A DNA stretch of 64,000 nucleotides, taken from NCBI RefSeq assembly GCF_036417845.1, contig NC_089981.1:41794668-41858667 (forward strand). The letters are read 5' to 3'. Positions 13,801-26,128 of this stretch are shown one piece after another; the stretch's first letter is position 1; each line of letters opens with the position of its first letter. A program made the translations under genes and the position numbers. Below the pieces are notes generated by a model. It was not told where the DNA came from. It worked only from the letters and a program-made list of their open reading frames with translations, and did no database searches. The stretch is from Apteryx mantelli. Its lineage: Eukaryota; Chordata; Aves; Apterygiformes; Apterygidae.

Positions 13801-14489
13801 TTTAAAAATTATTTTACCCTAATCTGATATTGCCTGCAAAGAACAATGTCTGGGGAAGTATTATGCTGCTGAGGTTAGCTAGCACACAGAGGTCTTTTAC
13901 TGTAGGCCATGCTATTGAGCTTAAACATTGTAGAATAAAGTTTCAAAGTATGTTGCCTTCATTGGCAAACCTCAGTTCAGGGGTTCCCACCCCAGGCTGT
14001 TCATTTCCGCTCACACTTCAGTTCAGCAAAGTGCTATAGGTTGATCAATAATATGATACAGGCCAAAATCACTTGTGCTCATCTGTTTAATTTTTTCAGA
14101 AGACTATTTTTATTTAGATCTTTTCACAAATCCAATTTACACAAAAAGTAGTCCGGGTACAATTTGGACAATACAGAAAACTGCAGCATGTCTTGACATT
14201 TAAATGGGTGGCAGAGGTTTAGTGCTTTAAGCTGGCTTTTCTGTCAAAGCAAGCATATTTTGAAACTATGACCTGCTTAATTTACTCTTTGTGCTCCTCA
14301 CATCATTCAATAGAAATTTAATGCTGTTAGGAATCTATATAAAAGATTTTCTGACTATCTATAGACACCGTCATATATTATAACATTATACTCTACTTAT
14401 ATCTTCCGACTCTGCTTCCATTTAACTGTTAAATGCTTCTACTAATAACAACCTGTGATACAGAGCAGAATGACAGGAATAATACAGAT
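10861..14489. other. Non-coding, no gene recognised
   Basis: AT-rich DNA with frames of at most about 90 codons. A slightly GC-richer patch at 13320-13620 is open on both strands for about 70 codons but has no recognisable protein similarity. Confidence 0.5.
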
Positions 14490-14700
14490 GCAGTGGTGAC
14501 AGCCATGTGAGGAATTTGAGAGGCAAATGTCAAACTACATTTATCATCTGCCGTTATCACAGCACTAGCCGTCTGTCCTCTAATCCATCTTCATTTAGAC
14601 TACAACTAATATTCCAGAATTCTCAGAAGCTTCCAGTGCCTAATATTTTTAACTCTAGTAAATCAAATTGCCATTAAAATGTTGCTTCACCTCCTACTAA
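14490..14700. promoter_or_regulatory. Candidate enhancer, GATA/E-box words
   Basis: The segment has balanced composition and includes TTATCATCTGCCGTTATCAC (14541-14560): two GATA-type sites (read TGATAA on the other strand) on either side of a CATCTG E-box. Motif presence alone is weak evidence. The call would need cross-species conservation. Confidence 0.2.
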
Positions 14701-15010
14701 TGTAAAATTCCCACTCCAAAATTACATTGAACTGAAGAACAGAAGTGATATTTTTCACAGTGACATCAAGATGTCTGGATGAAGATTTAATGACTTGATC
14801 ACTGTGACTTTACAAATAACCAACTTTTCAGTTTTTCTGTCAAACAAAAATGTTGAAAAAAATCAACTCAGATTAAACAATTTCATTTTTCTCAGAAAAA
14901 TAAATGTTTTATAGAATGTGAGTGATTACATTAACCCAAAATAAAACGCTTGGGTTTGGTATATGTGATACAGGCAAACAGAATACAGATCTAGATTATC
15001 AGAGAAGGAG
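14701..15010. other. AT-rich non-coding stretch
   Basis: Nothing recognised. Confidence 0.5.
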
Positions 15011-15080
15011 GTCGTCACTTCTCAGTGCTCAAGTTCCTCACTTTGAAAATTGAAGACTTGGGAAATATTCAGTTCCTTTT
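15011..15080 (+). mobile_element. MIR/L2-like fragment
   Basis: The order 'CACTTCTCAGTGCTCAAGTT', 'CCTCACTTTGAAAATTGAAG' parallels the MIR/L2 tail wording 'cctcagtttcctcatctgtaaaatgg'. It is short and diverged, so this is tentative. Confidence 0.4.
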
Positions 15081-17809
15081 CTTTTTCTGAGAAAATTCAT
15101 CCACCTTTTATCATTATCTGTGGAGACTGCTCTAACAAGGAGATACTGGATATTTTGGGAGGAGGAGCAGAACGCGTGAGTGAGAGAGACTGAGCAGTAA
15201 AAAAACCTCTTCTATCCATTTTTACCTCTCAAAATATGTACAGCATTAAAATTTGCCAAATAGCTTATGGAGAGCTGAGATTACATTTTTATGCTGAGAT
15301 TGTTATAGCAGAAAAAATATTTGGATCTGTATTTTTGACACAGTTTACTAAATTTATCAAAAAATCACTTGACTTTTCACTTCAAAGAACACATTTTTTT
15401 ACAGTCCTCGAGATCTGTTAGATATTAAGAACAAAAATGGGACATCTAAAGTTTAAAATCAGTGCTATCTGTCTTCCTTGAAGATCGTTATGGAAGTTAT
15501 CATTACACGAACAGAGCCTGATTTTTTATGTATAGAAAGTAAATAGTTCTATAAATGTGTGCATGATTGTCTATATTATTTTCATGTTCATTTGAGGGGG
15601 AGTTACTGCTATATTTTTGGGCTTGCCCACATAACTTCACAAGCTTTGGAATACATGAGCTGACATCCTATTTAAGTCTTTCTATTATATTGCACTATTG
15701 TTTACTCTTTAACTGAAGGTAGACATCTCTAACTAAGAACGTGTTCACATTCATGGAATTTGACTGCTTATATTACAGACTTTTTTTTAAGTTTGCTTGC
15801 TTTAACCATCTCTTCTTCTTACTGATTTAAACTAATCTTGTACAGCTTCCCTCTGTGCTCATTGTTTTCTTCCTTCTTCTTCACAGTTTAATTAAATTAC
15901 TTTTGTAGGTGCACATGACATATTTGGCACCATGAATAATTTGGCAACAGAATACTGAAAGGAACTTGCACACATTTTTCTGCTTACCCTTTGAGATTGG
16001 ATATTTAGCTTTCTTTCATAATTTTATAGAGAAAATTGATGGATTTTGAGTCAACAGATTTCAAGCCAGCTTCTGACACCAATGTATTCTTCTTGCAGGA
16101 GAAAAGATTAATGAGGACTTAAAAACCATTTCTAATTTCAAAATTTTAAAGGATTTTCTATTTAGTGTCTTGTAAGACATCTCTTTTCTTACATCAAGGA
16201 TTAAGATGCAACATTGTGGTCCTATCATAAGCATTATCTACTCTTACATTCTTTGCTTCAGTGTGGTGGAGTCAGACATATTAACCTTGATTATTAATAT
16301 ATTCTTGAGAAGATCCTTTCAAATTTAATTCATCTCATAAATAATTTCTCATTGCTTATGTTGCATAGTTGTATACAACTTTCAGGAATAAATCACCTGA
16401 TTTTTTTTTTTTTTAATAATATTTCCTTTCAGATGCTTGTTACCTATTTGGAGGTGGAACTGACAACTGAGACTGGGGCCTGTAGTGCCTGCAGTGCTCT
16501 ACGCTGTATGAATCTGTAAAGAAAGAACAGTTTCTGCCCCAAGGATCTCATGGTATAAATAGTCAAGAAAACCAAAGGATGGGGAAAGTAAACAGTATTA
16601 TTCCTGTTTTGGAAATAAGATTTGATAAGATAAAACAGTTTTGTCTCAAGAAGACTGCAGCAGAACTGAAGTAAAAATTGCACTCAGATTTCATGGTCTT
16701 CATTGCAAGCGGTCTGGCAGGAATCCCTAATAAGGTTTGAACACCTAATACTTAAATCCATGATAGTTTTCAGCACTGATTATTTTTAAATGAAAGGATT
16801 CACTTATCAATGGAGTGATAAATGGTGGAAAACAGTTCACAGGAAGCACAAAATGTTAATTAACCAACTCTGCATGTTTTTGTATGTTAATTTGACCTTT
16901 GCTTGATTCAAAAGAAAAAATATGCATGATAATTATTTCAGTTTAGCAGATGTATAAAGAACCTGAGAAATCATCACCAATATAATACAGTGACAGAATT
17001 AAATTTTCTAGAAAAGTTGTTAGTTATTCTGAGTCCATTGTATCAGTTTGGTCTCCCCGCAAAAAACTTGTAGGCACAGACACTGTTACTGAGCCTTAGT
17101 CTTGATAAAGTTATACTGTTCTGCTACTTTAGCACTGTTCTGCTCATTCAACCTTCTTTTTAGTCTTTTAGAAGAAGAGGCATGAGTATGGGTAACTATC
17201 TTTTAGTCTGATGCTACCTTGGAAAGGAAAATATAGGCCTCCTACAGCTACGGAAAGCTTTTCCCTCCTGATCAGGAAGCTCTGTTGCACTTCTCCATGC
17301 CAGGTTAATTTGTCAAGGAAGTGTTAAGGTGCTGTAGGGAAAGCCAATACAGAAAATAAAAAGATTTATCTATATGTGACTGTAAAACTGATTTCCACAG
17401 AAATAATTTTCAAGGAATATAACCACTGTTTGAATGTGACTAAAGAAGTTTTTTTTTTTTTTAATTTGTTTTAATTTTGGGGACGTGGGGGTTTGATTGG
17501 AAAGACTATAGATGAAATGCTTTCTTCAGGACTGCTATACAAAATCCTTTTATCTCTGTTTTTCATGCTGCCTTCAAAGATTTTTTGACCTTCTTGTGAA
17601 CACTGTTCTGAAGTTCTGTAAGTTATCAACTTGCTTAAAACAATGCAGATGTGTAGAAACATTTTCAGAAATCACATAGCCTTAAAGTGTGAAAGAGAGG
17701 AAGAACTAGTCAGCATGTAGTCAAATTTTGTTGGGCTTTTGAAAAGTCCTGCTAGGATTTAGCTTGTTTGTTTGTATATTTGGATTTTTTATTAAATAGA
17801 GAAGAGGGT
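15081..17809. other. AT-rich non-coding stretch
   Basis: Only short open frames. A 14-base T run lies at 16401-16414 and another at 17449-17462. The area around 16855-16960 is dense in AT homeobox-type words (TTAATTAA, TTAATTTGAC, ATGCATGATAATTA), but I do not call a feature on that alone. Confidence 0.5.
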
Positions 17810-18030
17810 CCTGTTGCTTTAATGGTGCCAGCTGAAAGGAAAAGCATTTAAGCTCCAGCTCCTTTGACATTTTGAAAATTAATGAAAGCTTCAACACATC
17901 CTTTCTGCTGCTTTAGCCATGGTGGTTTACATAGTCTAAATAGATAGCTGATGAGCTGCCAAATCTCTAACATTTATCAATACCTGTCAGCTGCCTAAAT
18001 TTTCAACGCATTTCTGTTCATCATTACTTT
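17810..18030. promoter_or_regulatory. Candidate enhancer, motif-dense
   Basis: A low-repeat segment holds a TCF/LEF-type CCTTTGACA (17861-17869), a homeobox-type ATTAATGA (17878-17885), and TGTCAGCTGCC (17985-17995), which overlaps a Meis-type TGTCAG with a CAGCTG E-box. It resembles conserved developmental enhancers in composition, but this is inference only. Confidence 0.22.
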
Positions 18031-20228
18031 AGTTTCACTGCTATTTTGATGAAAGTTTTATTTCATTTACAATTTATCTGCAATCTGAGAAATATCATTT
18101 GAAGTTTGCAAGCAAATGTGGGGAACAGTGCCTTTGGGCACAGCTTGGGCATGAGCCAGTGGGAACCTTTGCGCCATGCTGAGTAGTGCTGAGCATGACA
18201 GTGCAGATACTGAATAAAGCAAGCATCTGCTGTACCTCTTGTTTTGGAACAGCAATCAGTGAACAGCATAGGAAAATGTAACTATTCCCTTATAGACTGA
18301 ACTCTTGTCTATCTTCCCATATCTGGCAGAAAAAAAAAAATCATTGTGAAAAAACCCTTGTATTTGTAATTGTTTAGATTAATTGTTTAGGTAATTTTCA
18401 ACCTCCTTTCACTTCTTTTCTTTGATGGAAAGAGGAAATAAAGAAATAGAGAGAAAAGGAAGCTAAAAAGAAAATAAAAAATAATCAGGTTTCACTGAAA
18501 CTTACAGAAAAATGTGCACAATGTGAAACATCTGCAAATGCTTTTTATAAATATTTTACATTTTGTCATTAAATGTATTACTGATCATCTTTTTGGCCAA
18601 CCCTATGTGGACTTAACTTTTTAAAAACAAAATGAAAATTGACAAACTTATCTTTTGAGATTCTCAAATCTTGTCATATACACATATGCATGTGAAGGAC
18701 ATCTCTATATGCATACCACTAGAAATATCATTGGAACTATTCATTTGAACAAAGCTTTTCACAAGTGTTTATGTGGTTCATGTATTTTCTGAGTGTTGTA
18801 GTCTCTCTTTTCAGCAGAGATTTGAATATTTTATTACACTGAATGCTCACCACAGCAGAATGCTAGTGAAGTTTAAAAAAGAATATCCTGCTATATTGCA
18901 TTTATCAAAAATTTTATTATTGTGCCAGAACTGTGTCAATAACCCTTATTTATTGTTTAGTTGACTTAATACAGTTCTTATATGGAAAATAGTTCCTACT
19001 GAAAAAGTGCCGATTCATTGAAATCAAAATACTTGTGGGAATGTGCTGATATGTAGTAATTTTTTTGACAGGATAATACATAATTTTATAATTTGCAGCC
19101 CCGGAGAGGTGAGCAACTGGACAGTGCTCCATGCTGTTCCGAAGTCTCCAAAATGACTCCAAAGACATATTCATATAATTTGACCTAGGATCAAGAAATC
19201 CAGACCTTTAAGGACTTCCATGTACTGAGATATGGAAACATGAATTTGGAAGTTCTGCAAGCACCAAATTTTTCCAGATCCATACTGTTGCAAACTCTCT
19301 AGGGAGTCCTGATGTTCAGTTAGATTTCTGTAGAAGTTGGAAAGCCAACCATGAAACTACCTACAGTGAAAAATGATCAACCTACCCTCTCTCAAATAGG
19401 CATTATTTAATGAAGAAGCTTTAAAAAAGCCCTCAAACAAACCCTTGTTAATTTATTGTCAGTTGCAAAACAAATTCAAATTCAATCTTTTCAAAGAAGA
19501 TAGAGTACTGTAGGGTAGGACCAAATAACAGAGCTGGGGGAGAGGAAGAGGACAAGAAAGGGATATCCAAGAAAAGCAGAGACCTTCCAAGACCTCTATA
19601 TAGTGTTGTTAGAGGCCAAGTGTACTAATAAATATAGGAAAAACACAGCTTTTCAGGAGACAGAAAGTGTATTTGGTCAGAATAAGAAAGAAAGACAAAG
19701 AAAGTAACAAAGTAAGAATGATTTCAGAAAGGAGATGGGTAGATAATAGAGATATTAATAATCTAATATTTTCCTAAGAGTTGTGCAACCCATAGGATTT
19801 TATTATTTGTGGAAATGCATATGACAGTGATCAAATGGGACACCACTTGGATCTGATAGAAGCCAAATCACAACTAGCTCTGTTGTCTTACCAGTTTGTG
19901 ACCATTCTTGTAAGACCTGAGGCTGTATTGTATGAACCTTGGGAAATGCCATGAAGTTTCTGCTATCATCTTTTTACAGCTGGAAACAAAACATCATGTG
20001 TTGGTTTGGATTTGACTGGAACATAATGGGAACCCTGACTGTTATAGTAAGAAAGAAGTTAGATTTGAAGGTTATTGACGATCACCTTCTTTGTATTAAT
20101 AGTAGTTAGATACTGTCACTGCAGAATAAAGAAAAAGGAAATGGCTCATCTAGAAAAGAAAAAGCTCTTTAAATTCAAACCTTTAATTTATTAAAAAAGG
20201 CTGAAAAATGTCACCAGTTACCATAAGA

Positions 20229-20232
<4 letters not shown>
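18031..20232. other. AT-rich non-coding stretch
   Basis: No gene recognised. Purine-rich patches lie at 18420-18480 and 19680-19730. Confidence 0.5.

Positions 20233-20268
<36 letters not shown>
20233..20268. repeat. (TG)18 microsatellite
   Basis: Eighteen uninterrupted TG units. The purity suggests it is still length-polymorphic. Confidence 0.97.
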
Positions 20269-20269
<1 letters not shown>

Positions 20270-22978
20270 CAGTTGACTGCCAAGATATAACAGCTTTTTG
20301 AAGGAAATCAAAATGGCCTGTTCCCTGACATATTTTCTAGCTTGATGCTTTTTTTCTAGCAAAAGCCTGCTCCTGAGGCTTGCTCTAGGCAGGGAGTTGC
20401 AGGGAATTACAGGATCCTAGAGTTTATTTTACCAAGAGTCTTTGCCAAATGGTGGCTCATTTCTGAATGTATGCTACACTTTTATAAATGGCTGCAGGGT
20501 TATCACCTTGTCTTGGCACCCAAAACTGGCATTAAGCAGTATGGAAAAGGAAATATTTTGGGCAAGCAACTGTTTCCCAGGGTATGTCTGAACAATATAT
20601 GTATCTTTTGCAAATCAGTTCTCTAATACTATCTGACATTTATTGTGCGTGTTAAATAGTCCTTTCATCAGAAGAACAAGTATCCAACTGAGGACAAAGA
20701 GCCAAAAAGTAGCTCTTAGAAATTAAAAATAGTAAAAGTCAAAAAGCACTTCACTTAACCTGAAAACCGGTAGAGCTGGTTTGAACCAGTGGATTGAAGA
20801 GCATAAACGGCACTACACAAACTACTAGTGCTGTAGAGGTGGCTGCTGTAGTGCTGTAGTGGTGGTTTCAGAGCGAGAACACGTTTTGGAATGAAATATA
20901 CACAAGCGACAAGCAGTACCTTCCTCAGTTTGTTTAGTTTCATTAATTGTAAGTGCTATGCCATCTTAGAAAAGCTAGGAGGGATGACCTGTCTAGCCGG
21001 GAATGCACTTAGTACTAGGCAGAGAGACCTTTTAGAAAAAAAGAAAATAGTGCTGAAGATTTTCTTTTTAATCTGTTGCCTTTTCTAATGTAAATAGCCA
21101 CAAACATTCAGACTGGTCTGCAATTGTCTGAAAGAAGTAAGAGCAGCCAGGGTTTTTCTTTACAAATTTCAGCTGATATAAACAACAGCTAAAAATTTTG
21201 CTAGCAGGTAAGCATGAAAGGGCCTGCTTCTTTGTCCAGCAGAGTTATCCTTAGTTGGCCTTTCTCTGCAGACCCTAAGGGGAAAGTCTATTGTCCTGGC
21301 CTCTGGGACAGAACTGTAACAAAATTTTTCGGTGGTACTGTCACTGGCTCAGGTATACTGGAGGGGGAGTGTTATGTTAACACTGCCCTCTGTAGAGTTA
21401 AAGGCTCACAGTGTCTATTTGACAGATGGGAATGTTTCACTTAGCCTGAACACAAGGACAGGACTGAACTTTTAGTCAGAATGGATTTATATTTCCTTTG
21501 GGGCATACTGAAGAGGTTTAACTATGTATTGCAAACACAGCTTTCAAGAGCAAAACTTGTGAAAGAGACTGCTAAAATCTTATCTATAGTGACTTTTGTA
21601 TTTAAAAGTACTGTTGCTCTTGGCAGCACAGCTGCATCACCATTAATAATTCTGGGAGCCCTGCTAAGATGACATTTTCATCATGCAAAGTTAAGTGGCA
21701 CTGGTCAGAAAATATCCACCAGAAGTGGAAAACTACTTTGACTTCCAGTGGTGGTATGTACAGAGTGGAAGAACTTGTGTGGTGACTTTGCTATACAAGT
21801 TGACATGCACTGTAAATAGCCATTATTTCAGTTTTATGGAAGAACCAGTGTTGACGATTCATATAATGGCTACATTCTAGAAGCACTAAATGTTGCTTCC
21901 CTATGATAGATCTAGGATAAAATTAGCTGGTATTCCAAATTCAGCTAATAGGGGAAAATACAATATAAAATGACTAGCGATATAAAATGACTAGTAAAGA
22001 CAGGCAGTCTCTGTAAAGAGGTCAAAACCTGAATGATTAATGGCAGCTGAGCTGTCCTTTTACTTGTAGAATTTGTTTTCAAGGTAGACTTGAAGAAGTT
22101 TGGGCAGAGACAGTAGAAACTTACCCTGTCATTTTCTGCTCCCTCCCTGTGGAGAGCAACTTTTCAGTCTGGCACTTTTACAAACTCTCTTATATAAAAG
22201 TCTCTTAAAAAGCTGCAGTCCTGAGATGTTCCTAACTTTTTGACTTTGATAAAAGAAAACACTTTCTTAATTATTTATCCATGTGTCAGAAATATGCAGA
22301 AAAGAAAAGAATTATCATTTCCCAGAGAGCCTTTTTTATTCCAGCTATCTAAAAAAAAAAAAAAAAAGCATTTAATAAATAAATAAGAGGAATTTTTCAT
22401 CTGTTGGCACTGCAGTAAGTACACAGACACAAAGAGTACCCACTCGGACGCTAACAATAGCCTTCATACGTTAGACGTTAGACATTAGTGACAAATGCTG
22501 CTGCCTGCCTGTCTGGGGACACTGGGGCAATGCATTTTTCTTTCACAATACTTTTCACTTCTCTCTTTCTTTTCTTTTTTAACTCTCTCTCTTTTTTTAA
22601 CATCAAACGTTAATTGGATGTTTCAATGCCAGCTACAAATTTCATAATGTGGTAAGTTATTGAAAACTTAAGATAAACCTGTTAAAGAGAACAGACAAAC
22701 GTGAATTTTCTGAGCTCTGGCTTTCAGCTTCTGGCGTTCGAAGCATGAAACTACTTTTAGAGAAACTCCCCCCTCTCCGCTTCCTTTTCCCCCTTCTTGT
22801 GAGCATACAATATGGTCTTTTCAGACTAGCTACTTAAAGTGCTATCAAATTTATTCTACTCACTGTAGCTGTTATTATCCATTATTTGTAACATCAGTGA
22901 TATATGACAAGTTTTTAATGTATGGAAGTCATCTTTATTAGTATTAAACATATCTTTAAAGAACTCTTATGGAAGATT
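20269..22978. other. Non-coding, no gene recognised
   Basis: Short open frames only. Small local repeats: CTGTAG/GGTGG words at 20828-20866, and ATATAAAATGACTAG twice (21963 and 21980, period 17). A 17-base A run lies at 22351-22367. The 21210-21450 stretch is less AT-rich but unassigned. Confidence 0.5.
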
Positions 22979-23776
22979 TTTCACCCCTCTGAGCATTCGT
23001 GAAAGGAAAAAGCACTGAAGACGCCACCGTCGCACAGCGCGTGCAGAGATTAACCTGCAGTAGGACCAAGGTGGGCTGTTGTCAGCTGATGCCTGGGTAC
23101 GGTCTGGCAGGGTTGGGGGCGCTGGCAGGGACCTGGGGGGCACCAGCAGGCCCTGAGGGTCACCGACAGGGCCCTGGGGGGCACCAGCAGGGCCGGGGGG
23201 GCACCGGCAGGACACTGGGGGCACCAGAAGGACCTGGGGGGGCATCAGCAGGACATGGGGGAGCACCAGAAGGACTCGGGGGTCATCAGCAGGTCCCAGG
23301 GAGCACTGACAGGACATGGGGGGGGACCAGCAGGACCTCGGGGTCATCAGCAGGCCCCAGGGGGCACTGGCAGGACATGGGGGGGGCACCAGCAGGACCT
23401 GGGGGGCACCAGCAGGCCCCCGGGGGCACCGGCAGGGCTTGGGGGCACGCACAGGCGCCATGGCCCTGCCTGCCACCCCTTCCAGGCCCTGGCTGCCTGC
23501 CCAGTGCTGGCCTAACGCAGCGCAGCTGGGCCCCTGGGGGCCAGGCTTCGCGCCAGCTGCGGGGCAGAGCTGTGAAGAGCCTCCGCTCCCCGGGGCCCGC
23601 TTCCCTTCGGCTCGGGAGCAGCGTGTGCGCCCCGGCCCAGGTCTGTGCCGGAGCTCCCCGCCACCACCTCCGCCTGCCCCGTGGCTGCGGGTCGCTTGGG
23701 TGGCCCTTGGCTGACCTGGCTCCGCCAGCTCAGGCAACGCGCCGCGGCGCCCTGACCTCGCGTGTCCGCCCACAAT
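22979..23776. other. GC- and CpG-rich island
   Basis: About 800 bases of very GC-rich DNA begin and end abruptly in AT-rich flanks; the right edge falls at CCCACAATAGG near 23776. The right half (about 23510-23770) is non-repetitive and dense in CpG, with words such as CGCGCCGCGGCGCC-type runs. It could be a CpG-island promoter, and an AG|GTATTG donor-like site lies at its right edge. It could equally be a transposed or GC-biased-conversion segment. No transcript can be shown from sequence. Frames of 259 codons (plus, 22999-23778) and 276 codons (minus, 22967-23797) are open, but they are low-complexity Gly/Pro-type translations. Confidence 0.75.
23102..23455 (+). repeat. G-rich ~20 bp minisatellite, ~18 units
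   Basis: About 18 units of 18-23 bases follow the pattern GGCACCAGCAGGACCTGGGG. Unit variants include GGCATCAGCAGGACATGGGG and GTCATCAGCAGGCCCCAGGG. A higher-order step is visible: three consecutive units (about 61 bases from 23282) are nearly repeated from 23343, so a recent three-unit duplication is likely. Runs of 4-8 G recur every unit on the plus strand, giving strong G-quadruplex potential. Plus-strand translation gives GxxGG-like peptides and minus-strand gives Pro/Leu/Cys-rich ones, as expected from a stop-free repeat. Confidence 0.95.
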
Positions 23777-24238
23777 AGGTATTGTTGTGTTGTGCATAAA
23801 TGATATATTGCAACTGGGTAATTGCTACATTCTTCTTGCTTGTCCAGATGTAATATAAGGGCATTTTTTTAACGTTCAGTGGTAAGAAAGAACTCTCTAA
23901 ATCCAGCAGCACAGAATAAATAGAACAGAATTTATTGTGACCAGAGGCTACTTCTGAGAGGTTGACTATGAAGTGCTTTTTCTTATTTCTGTTCTTGCAT
24001 TGTGATGGAAAACTACTCAAATGAAAGGCCTGCTATTCCAAGGTCACTGTGAGAAAAGTTAACTTGATGCTAATTATGAACTGCTATGGCACACATATGA
24101 ACTAATAGGGATATCTGATACTGAGAACGGTTCATGACTCTTAAATACTAATTCTCTTTACAACAAAAGTTATCGGTTTGCTTTGCTTCTAGTTAGTCTC
24201 ATGGATTGGCTGATTTGGGTAAGAACAGCTAGATGTTG
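23777..24238. other. AT-rich non-coding stretch
   Basis: Composition drops back sharply from the GC island. Nothing recognised. Confidence 0.5.
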
Positions 24239-24312
24239 TGGGTCACATCCTGAGCTGGCACGAGTACGTGAAGTGAGGTAGCCTTTAGTAGCTTATACCA
24301 CCTGATGCTCTG
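24239..24312. mobile_element. Ancient sauropsid repeat, palindromic core
   Basis: 'GGGTCACATCCTGAGCTGG' is followed by 'GTAGCCTTTAGTAGCTTATA' and 'CCACCTGATGCTCTG'. This parallels the widespread amniote repeat that reads ccagatcctcagctggtgtaa ... ttacaccagctgaggatctgg, with two inverted halves. It is heavily diverged and its exact family is uncertain (CR1-related tail or a non-autonomous element). Confidence 0.5.
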
Positions 24313-24539
24313 AGGGTCTAGTCTGTGCACTCCTACCCTTCCATAAAAATGCCATGGATTATTTATTTGTTTTAAAAGGCACCAGGTAGCCATGGTCAGC
24401 CCTGGTCTCAGAAGATTATCTAACTCCGAAGACCAGCAAAGAGCTAAACCTTCATCCTAAGGTCAAATTTTAAAACTTTCCAAAGCCTTTAATGGCAAAG
24501 TCATTATTACATGAAAATTGCTTCATGGCCTGTGTTAAA
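24313..24539. other. Non-coding, nothing recognised
   Basis: No feature seen. Confidence 0.5.
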
Positions 24540-24730
24540 TGAGCTTTAAACAGAGTTCATATAATCTCCTTGCAAAAGGGGATTAATATCACAAAAATCA
24601 CCATCATTATAGTTGCCCATGTCAAAAGAAATGCCAAAGAGCCACATCTTGGTGGATGAAGGAATTGCATCCTGAAGAGCACACTTAATGGGGAATTACG
24701 TGCATCGTAAAAAATAGCACCATTATTGTT
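24540..24730. promoter_or_regulatory. Candidate conserved non-coding element
   Basis: A balanced, non-repetitive stretch with GGGATTAATATCAC, GCCAAAGAGCCACATCTTGG and AATTACGTGCATCG. The texture suggests constraint, but I have no alignment to support it. Confidence 0.15.
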
Positions 24731-26057
24731 ATCAAAGCTCAGTGAAGATGAATTTATCAGAAGCCTGAATACCTCTTGTGATGCTCAGCAAAGCTGCATT
24801 TGGAAAGTCCTTGACAGAAGTTTTCTGGAGATAACATGTCTCAGTAAGAAACTGTCTTTATGGCACCTGTCATGAATTCTGCTTTTATTCATTTTCTGGT
24901 TTGTTATGGAGGGTTTTTTTGTTTTTCTAAAGCAATCTTAAAAGGAAGGTGCATTAAAGACTCAACCTAAAGCTACAGATCTGATAATTTATTGCTAGTA
25001 TTGCTTTGTCTCTCTTATAACTTAACACTTCCAACTTTACAGATACTTTTTATCTGAGGTCTATCTGAGTTTCAGAATGTTACTGATCCTTTAAAAAAGG
25101 AGGCAAAGATCTTGTTTTGGGAGCTTAAAAAAAAAAAAAAAAAACTATTTCTTTTTTTACTCTCAAGCTAATTAACATGTATGAACCATCCCAAGGTAGA
25201 ACCTCAGTAAAAACTGTCCAATCTTTTCAGTTTTATCCAAAGCAAACTAGAAAAGTCCAGTTTTAAATTTGGCTTTTTTCCTCAGAACTACACATGCATA
25301 TTGGAATATATGAATGAATATATGTGTATGCATATGTGTACATAGGTATGTTGATATATTTGTAACACAGGCACACAAACACAATACCCTTCTGTCAGTG
25401 AAGACAATTTGCTTTGAGAAACAGGTGTGGCCAGCAGTCTATTTGCTTAGATTATTCTATTTTCCACTTTATCACAACTCTTCGACACTTCCAAGATAAA
25501 AATGTCAAAAAGGTCATAAAAAAACTACCAAGGCATATCTAAGCTAAGACATGTCTAAGAAGGGGACTTACCTGTTTGAATTACTAGATGCATTTCCTTT
25601 GAAATATTTATTGTTAAATATTTACTATTTAAGTCATATATACAATAGACATTCATAAACATACAAATACAGTTAAAGACCGTGACAGAAGTATCACCTG
25701 TAAGGAATTTATGATGAGATGATTGATACAAGTAGGTTGATTAGAAAAGCACCACAGGATTTAAGTTAGTGCTGCACAAGAAATCAATAAGATACACAGG
25801 TTATTAAACAATATTGTTTTGTTTCTGTATTGGATGCAGGTTATTTAGTGAAAAAGATCGAAAAAGCAGAAAAAAAATTACTTAGTTTAGTTTTCTCAAA
25901 GCAAGTGTCTCTGAGTTCCTAAAACCAGTTTAAGGTCATAAATAGTAGTTTCTTCACTAAGTTACATCAGTGCATTTGTCAGCGACAAATAGGAAGCATA
26001 AAACCCTGTAAACTTTAGTGCAAAATGTTCATTATCTACTGCAGACAAGCATTATAT
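24731..26057. other. AT-rich non-coding stretch
   Basis: An 18-base A run lies at 25127-25144 and a TATG-rich patch at 25297-25355. No gene or clear repeat family. Confidence 0.5.
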
Positions 26058-26128
26058 TCAATGGGCTAAATCCATTGCTGGTGTAATTTGAAGTTAATGA
26101 TTTACATTAAAGATGAATTTGGCCTTTA
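26058..26128. mobile_element. Ancient sauropsid repeat, palindromic core
   Basis: 'CAATGGGCTAAATCCATTGC', 'TGGTGTAA', then 'TTACATTAAAGATGAATTTGG'. The two ends are imperfect inverted copies, matching the common amniote repeat wording (ccaaattcatccctggtgtaa and its reverse complement). Confidence 0.55.

Noticed and set aside
22999..23778. 259-codon Gly/Pro-rich frame as a collagen-like gene
   Set aside because: The amino-acid repeat follows from the 20-21 bp DNA minisatellite. The unit lengths vary, so the reading phase shifts along the array, unlike a true collagen Gly-X-Y repeat.
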